Positions 14,745 to 16,579 of a stretch of 16,579 nt of DNA are shown here, in pieces (the stretch's first letter is position 1; each line of letters begins with the position of its first letter). Source of the DNA: Bacteroidota bacterium (lineage in GTDB: Bacteria; Bacteroidota; Bacteroidia; B-17B0; Aurantibacillaceae). The position numbers and the translations under genes were made by a program. The notes beneath the pieces are model-generated. The model saw nothing but the letters and a program-made list of their open reading frames with translations, ran no database searches and was not told where the DNA came from. The stretch is taken from the NCBI GenBank assembly GCA_005800865.1, contig SYEI01000198.1, positions 1 to 16,579 on the forward strand, read 5' to 3'.

Positions 14745-16579
14745 ATGAAAAGAATATTGTCTTTTATAGTTGTAGTTTTTTGTTTGAGCTTTATTTCTAA
14801 AGCTCAAACAATAGATTCGTTAGTTTATTTGCTCGATAAATCGGAAGCGGATACGATTGCAATCAGAATTAAGGCGAGAATTAGCTGGGAATATCGTGGA
14901 GAGGGTAATTATCAAAAAGCCATTCGCTACGCAGAAGAAGCCTTGACAGAAGCTGAATACATAAAATTTAATACTGGTATAGCAGACGCTTGTAATGCCT
15001 TAGCGGCCATATATGATGAACAAGGGCTATATCCTAAATCTCTAAAATATTATACACGTACCATGAAAATTCATGAGCTGCAAAATGATGAAGCAGGTAT
15101 TTGTAGAGATTATAATAATATTGGTTTGTTATATGAAAATATTGCTAATTATAACACGGCTTTAGATTACTACAATAAAGCTTTACGAATCGCTTTGAAA
15201 TTGAAAAAACAACAAACAATTTCAGCAATTTATTTTAACATGGGTGCTGTTTATACCTACATCGAAAAATATGACGAATCATTAGATTATTATTTTAAAT
15301 CATTAGAGATTGATAATCAAATACGAGATGAAATTGCTATTTCTGATTGCTACACCAACATAGGTATAAATTACACTTATTTAAAGCAGTATAAAAAAGC
15401 CTTAGAATATTGTAATAAAGGTTTAAAAATGAAGCATATTTTAAATGATCAAAATGGGGTTGCTGCTAGTTATATCAATATCGGAGATGTTTATTTTAAA
15501 CAAGATTTATACGAGGTTTCTAAAACTTATTTTGACAGTGCCTTAATAGTTAGTTTGAAAATTGGTTCTGCTGATAATTTAAGACTTGCGTACGAAGGCT
15601 TAGCAAATGTTTGTAATCTTACTAAACACTACCAAGAAGCATTTAATTATCATGTGAAATTTAAACAAGTTACGGATAGTATGTTTAATGCAGAGAACAG
15701 CGAGGCAGTTAACCAAATAAAAATAAATTATGAATTAGAAAAAAAGGAGGCTGAAAAGGCTCAACAAAAAGCTTTGACTGATTCAGATAAGAAGCGGCAA
15801 AATATTATTATACTTTCAGTTGTTTTAGTGTTAGTAATTGTTTGTGTGTTCTCGTTATTCCTTTTTAAAAGATTTAAAATAACCAATCAACAAAAAGAAA
15901 TTATTTCTGAGCAAAAAGAATTGGTGGAGGAAAAGCAAAGAGAAATTTCAGATAGTATTAATTATGCCAAACGAATTCAAACTTCTTTTTTAGCAAATGA
16001 ATTGGAGTTTAAGAAATATTTCGACGATTACTTTATATTATTTAACCCTAAAGACGTTGTGAGCGGTGATTTTTACTGGACTGCTTCCGTAGACTCTAAA
16101 TTTTATGTAGCGGTAGCAGATTCAACAGGACATGGGATTCCTGGCGCTTTTATGAGTTTATTGAATATTTCCTTATTAAATGAAGGAGTGCTTAGCAAAA
16201 ATTATACGTCAACAGTTGATATTTTAAATTTTGTGAGACGAATTTTAATTCTTGGATTAAAGCCAGACGAATCTGGTCAGGGTGGAAACGATGGAATGGA
16301 TTGCGTTTTATTTTCTATTGATTTTAAAACATTGGAAATGGAGTTTTCTGGTGCGAATAACCCTTTATGGATAGTTCGTGAAGGAGTAATCATAGAACTA
16401 AAACCCGATAAAATGCCCGTTGGTAGATCTCCTAAGGAGTTTGTATCATTCACTAGTCAGAAATTTCAAATGCAAAAAGGCGATTTGATTTATAGTTTTA
16501 CCGACGGTTACGCTGATCAGTTTGGTGGAGAAAAAGGGAAGAAATTTAAATACAAACAATTAGAAGAGATGCTTCTAAA
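14745..16579 (+). CDS. Second TPR sensor / SpoIIE-type PP2C phosphatase, partial (cut by window end)
   Basis: The frame is open from the ATG at 14745 to the last base: 611 codons are present and the 3' end is missing. The layout matches the paralog at 10607-12886. There is a signal peptide (1-21, ends ISKAQ), TPRs of about 40 residues (about 45-310, e.g. YNNIGLLYENIANYNTALDYY), a membrane helix (about 354-374), and a coupling helix with EISDSINYAKRIQTS (400-414). The SpoIIE/PP2C domain starts near 428, with Asp442 (SGDFYW), Asp459 (ADSTGHG), DGMDC (516-520) and Asp587 (TDG). The final metal-binding Asp would lie beyond the window. The TPRs are more diverged than in the first copy, so the two may sense different partners. 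The ATG follows the terminator hairpin by 14 bp, leaving room for almost no leader. Role as for the paralog: envelope sensing coupled to dephosphorylation of a cytoplasmic regulator (inferred). Confidence 0.9.
   Translation, partial: MKRILSFIVVVFCLSFISKAQTIDSLVYLLDKSEADTIAIRIKARISWEYRGEGNYQKAIRYAEEALTEAEYIKFNTGIADACNALAAIYDEQGLYPKSLKYYTRTMKIHELQNDEAGICRDYNNIGLLYENIANYNTALDYYNKALRIALKLKKQQTISAIYFNMGAVYTYIEKYDESLDYYFKSLEIDNQIRDEIAISDCYTNIGINYTYLKQYKKALEYCNKGLKMKHILNDQNGVAASYINIGDVYFKQDLYEVSKTYFDSALIVSLKIGSADNLRLAYEGLANVCNLTKHYQEAFNYHVKFKQVTDSMFNAENSEAVNQIKINYELEKKEAEKAQQKALTDSDKKRQNIIILSVVLVLVIVCVFSLFLFKRFKITNQQKEIISEQKELVEEKQREISDSINYAKRIQTSFLANELEFKKYFDDYFILFNPKDVVSGDFYWTASVDSKFYVAVADSTGHGIPGAFMSLLNISLLNEGVLSKNYTSTVDILNFVRRILILGLKPDESGQGGNDGMDCVLFSIDFKTLEMEFSGANNPLWIVREGVIIELKPDKMPVGRSPKEFVSFTSQKFQMQKGDLIYSFTDGYADQFGGEKGKKFKYKQLEEMLL

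Overview
The window looks like a chromosomal stretch from a member of the Bacteroidota. The base composition is AT-rich and no purine-rich ribosome binding sites stand before the starts. Two proteins end in type IX secretion (T9SS) C-terminal sorting domains. One site matches the Bacteroidota -7 promoter box TAnnTTTG exactly, and the gene content (TPR/SpoIIE phosphatases, SRPBCC-GyrI fusion, FNPF-type CoaD-like protein) fits the phylum. Genus or family cannot be read from the sequence. No tRNA, rRNA, CRISPR array, insertion sequence or phage gene was found.

Layout. Minus strand, read from right to left (6562 to 96): an M16 zinc peptidase, an N-terminally extended CoaD-like adenylyltransferase, a secreted S8 subtilase with a T9SS tail, and a secreted seven-repeat SBBP-type propeller protein with an almost identical T9SS tail. 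A 97-bp palindromic intergenic repeat separates the first two; the other junctions are short (17 and 37 bp), so the last three genes may be co-transcribed. Plus strand, left to right: a 115-residue membrane protein of unknown role; a large fused acyl-CoA mutase (IcmF type) ending at a strong intrinsic terminator; a TPR sensor/SpoIIE phosphatase followed 19 bp later by a secreted transglutaminase-like protein; a membrane-anchored SRPBCC-GyrI protein with its own promoter-like box and a terminator; and a second TPR/SpoIIE phosphatase, paralogous to the first, which runs off the right end.

How the genes work together. The two TPR/SpoIIE proteins share one design: signal peptide, predicted periplasmic TPR array, one membrane helix, a coupling helix and a cytoplasmic PP2C phosphatase. 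They probably sense envelope conditions and dephosphorylate a cytoplasmic regulator that is not encoded here. The transglutaminase-like protein may act in the same compartment as the first one's TPR domain. The mutase is a metabolic enzyme whose active-site residues point to isobutyryl-CoA/butyryl-CoA rather than methylmalonyl-CoA. No clearly new multi-gene system is visible. The points most worth a second look are the paralogous phosphatases with matching 5' regions, the extended CoaD-like enzyme, the shared T9SS tails and the palindromic repeat.
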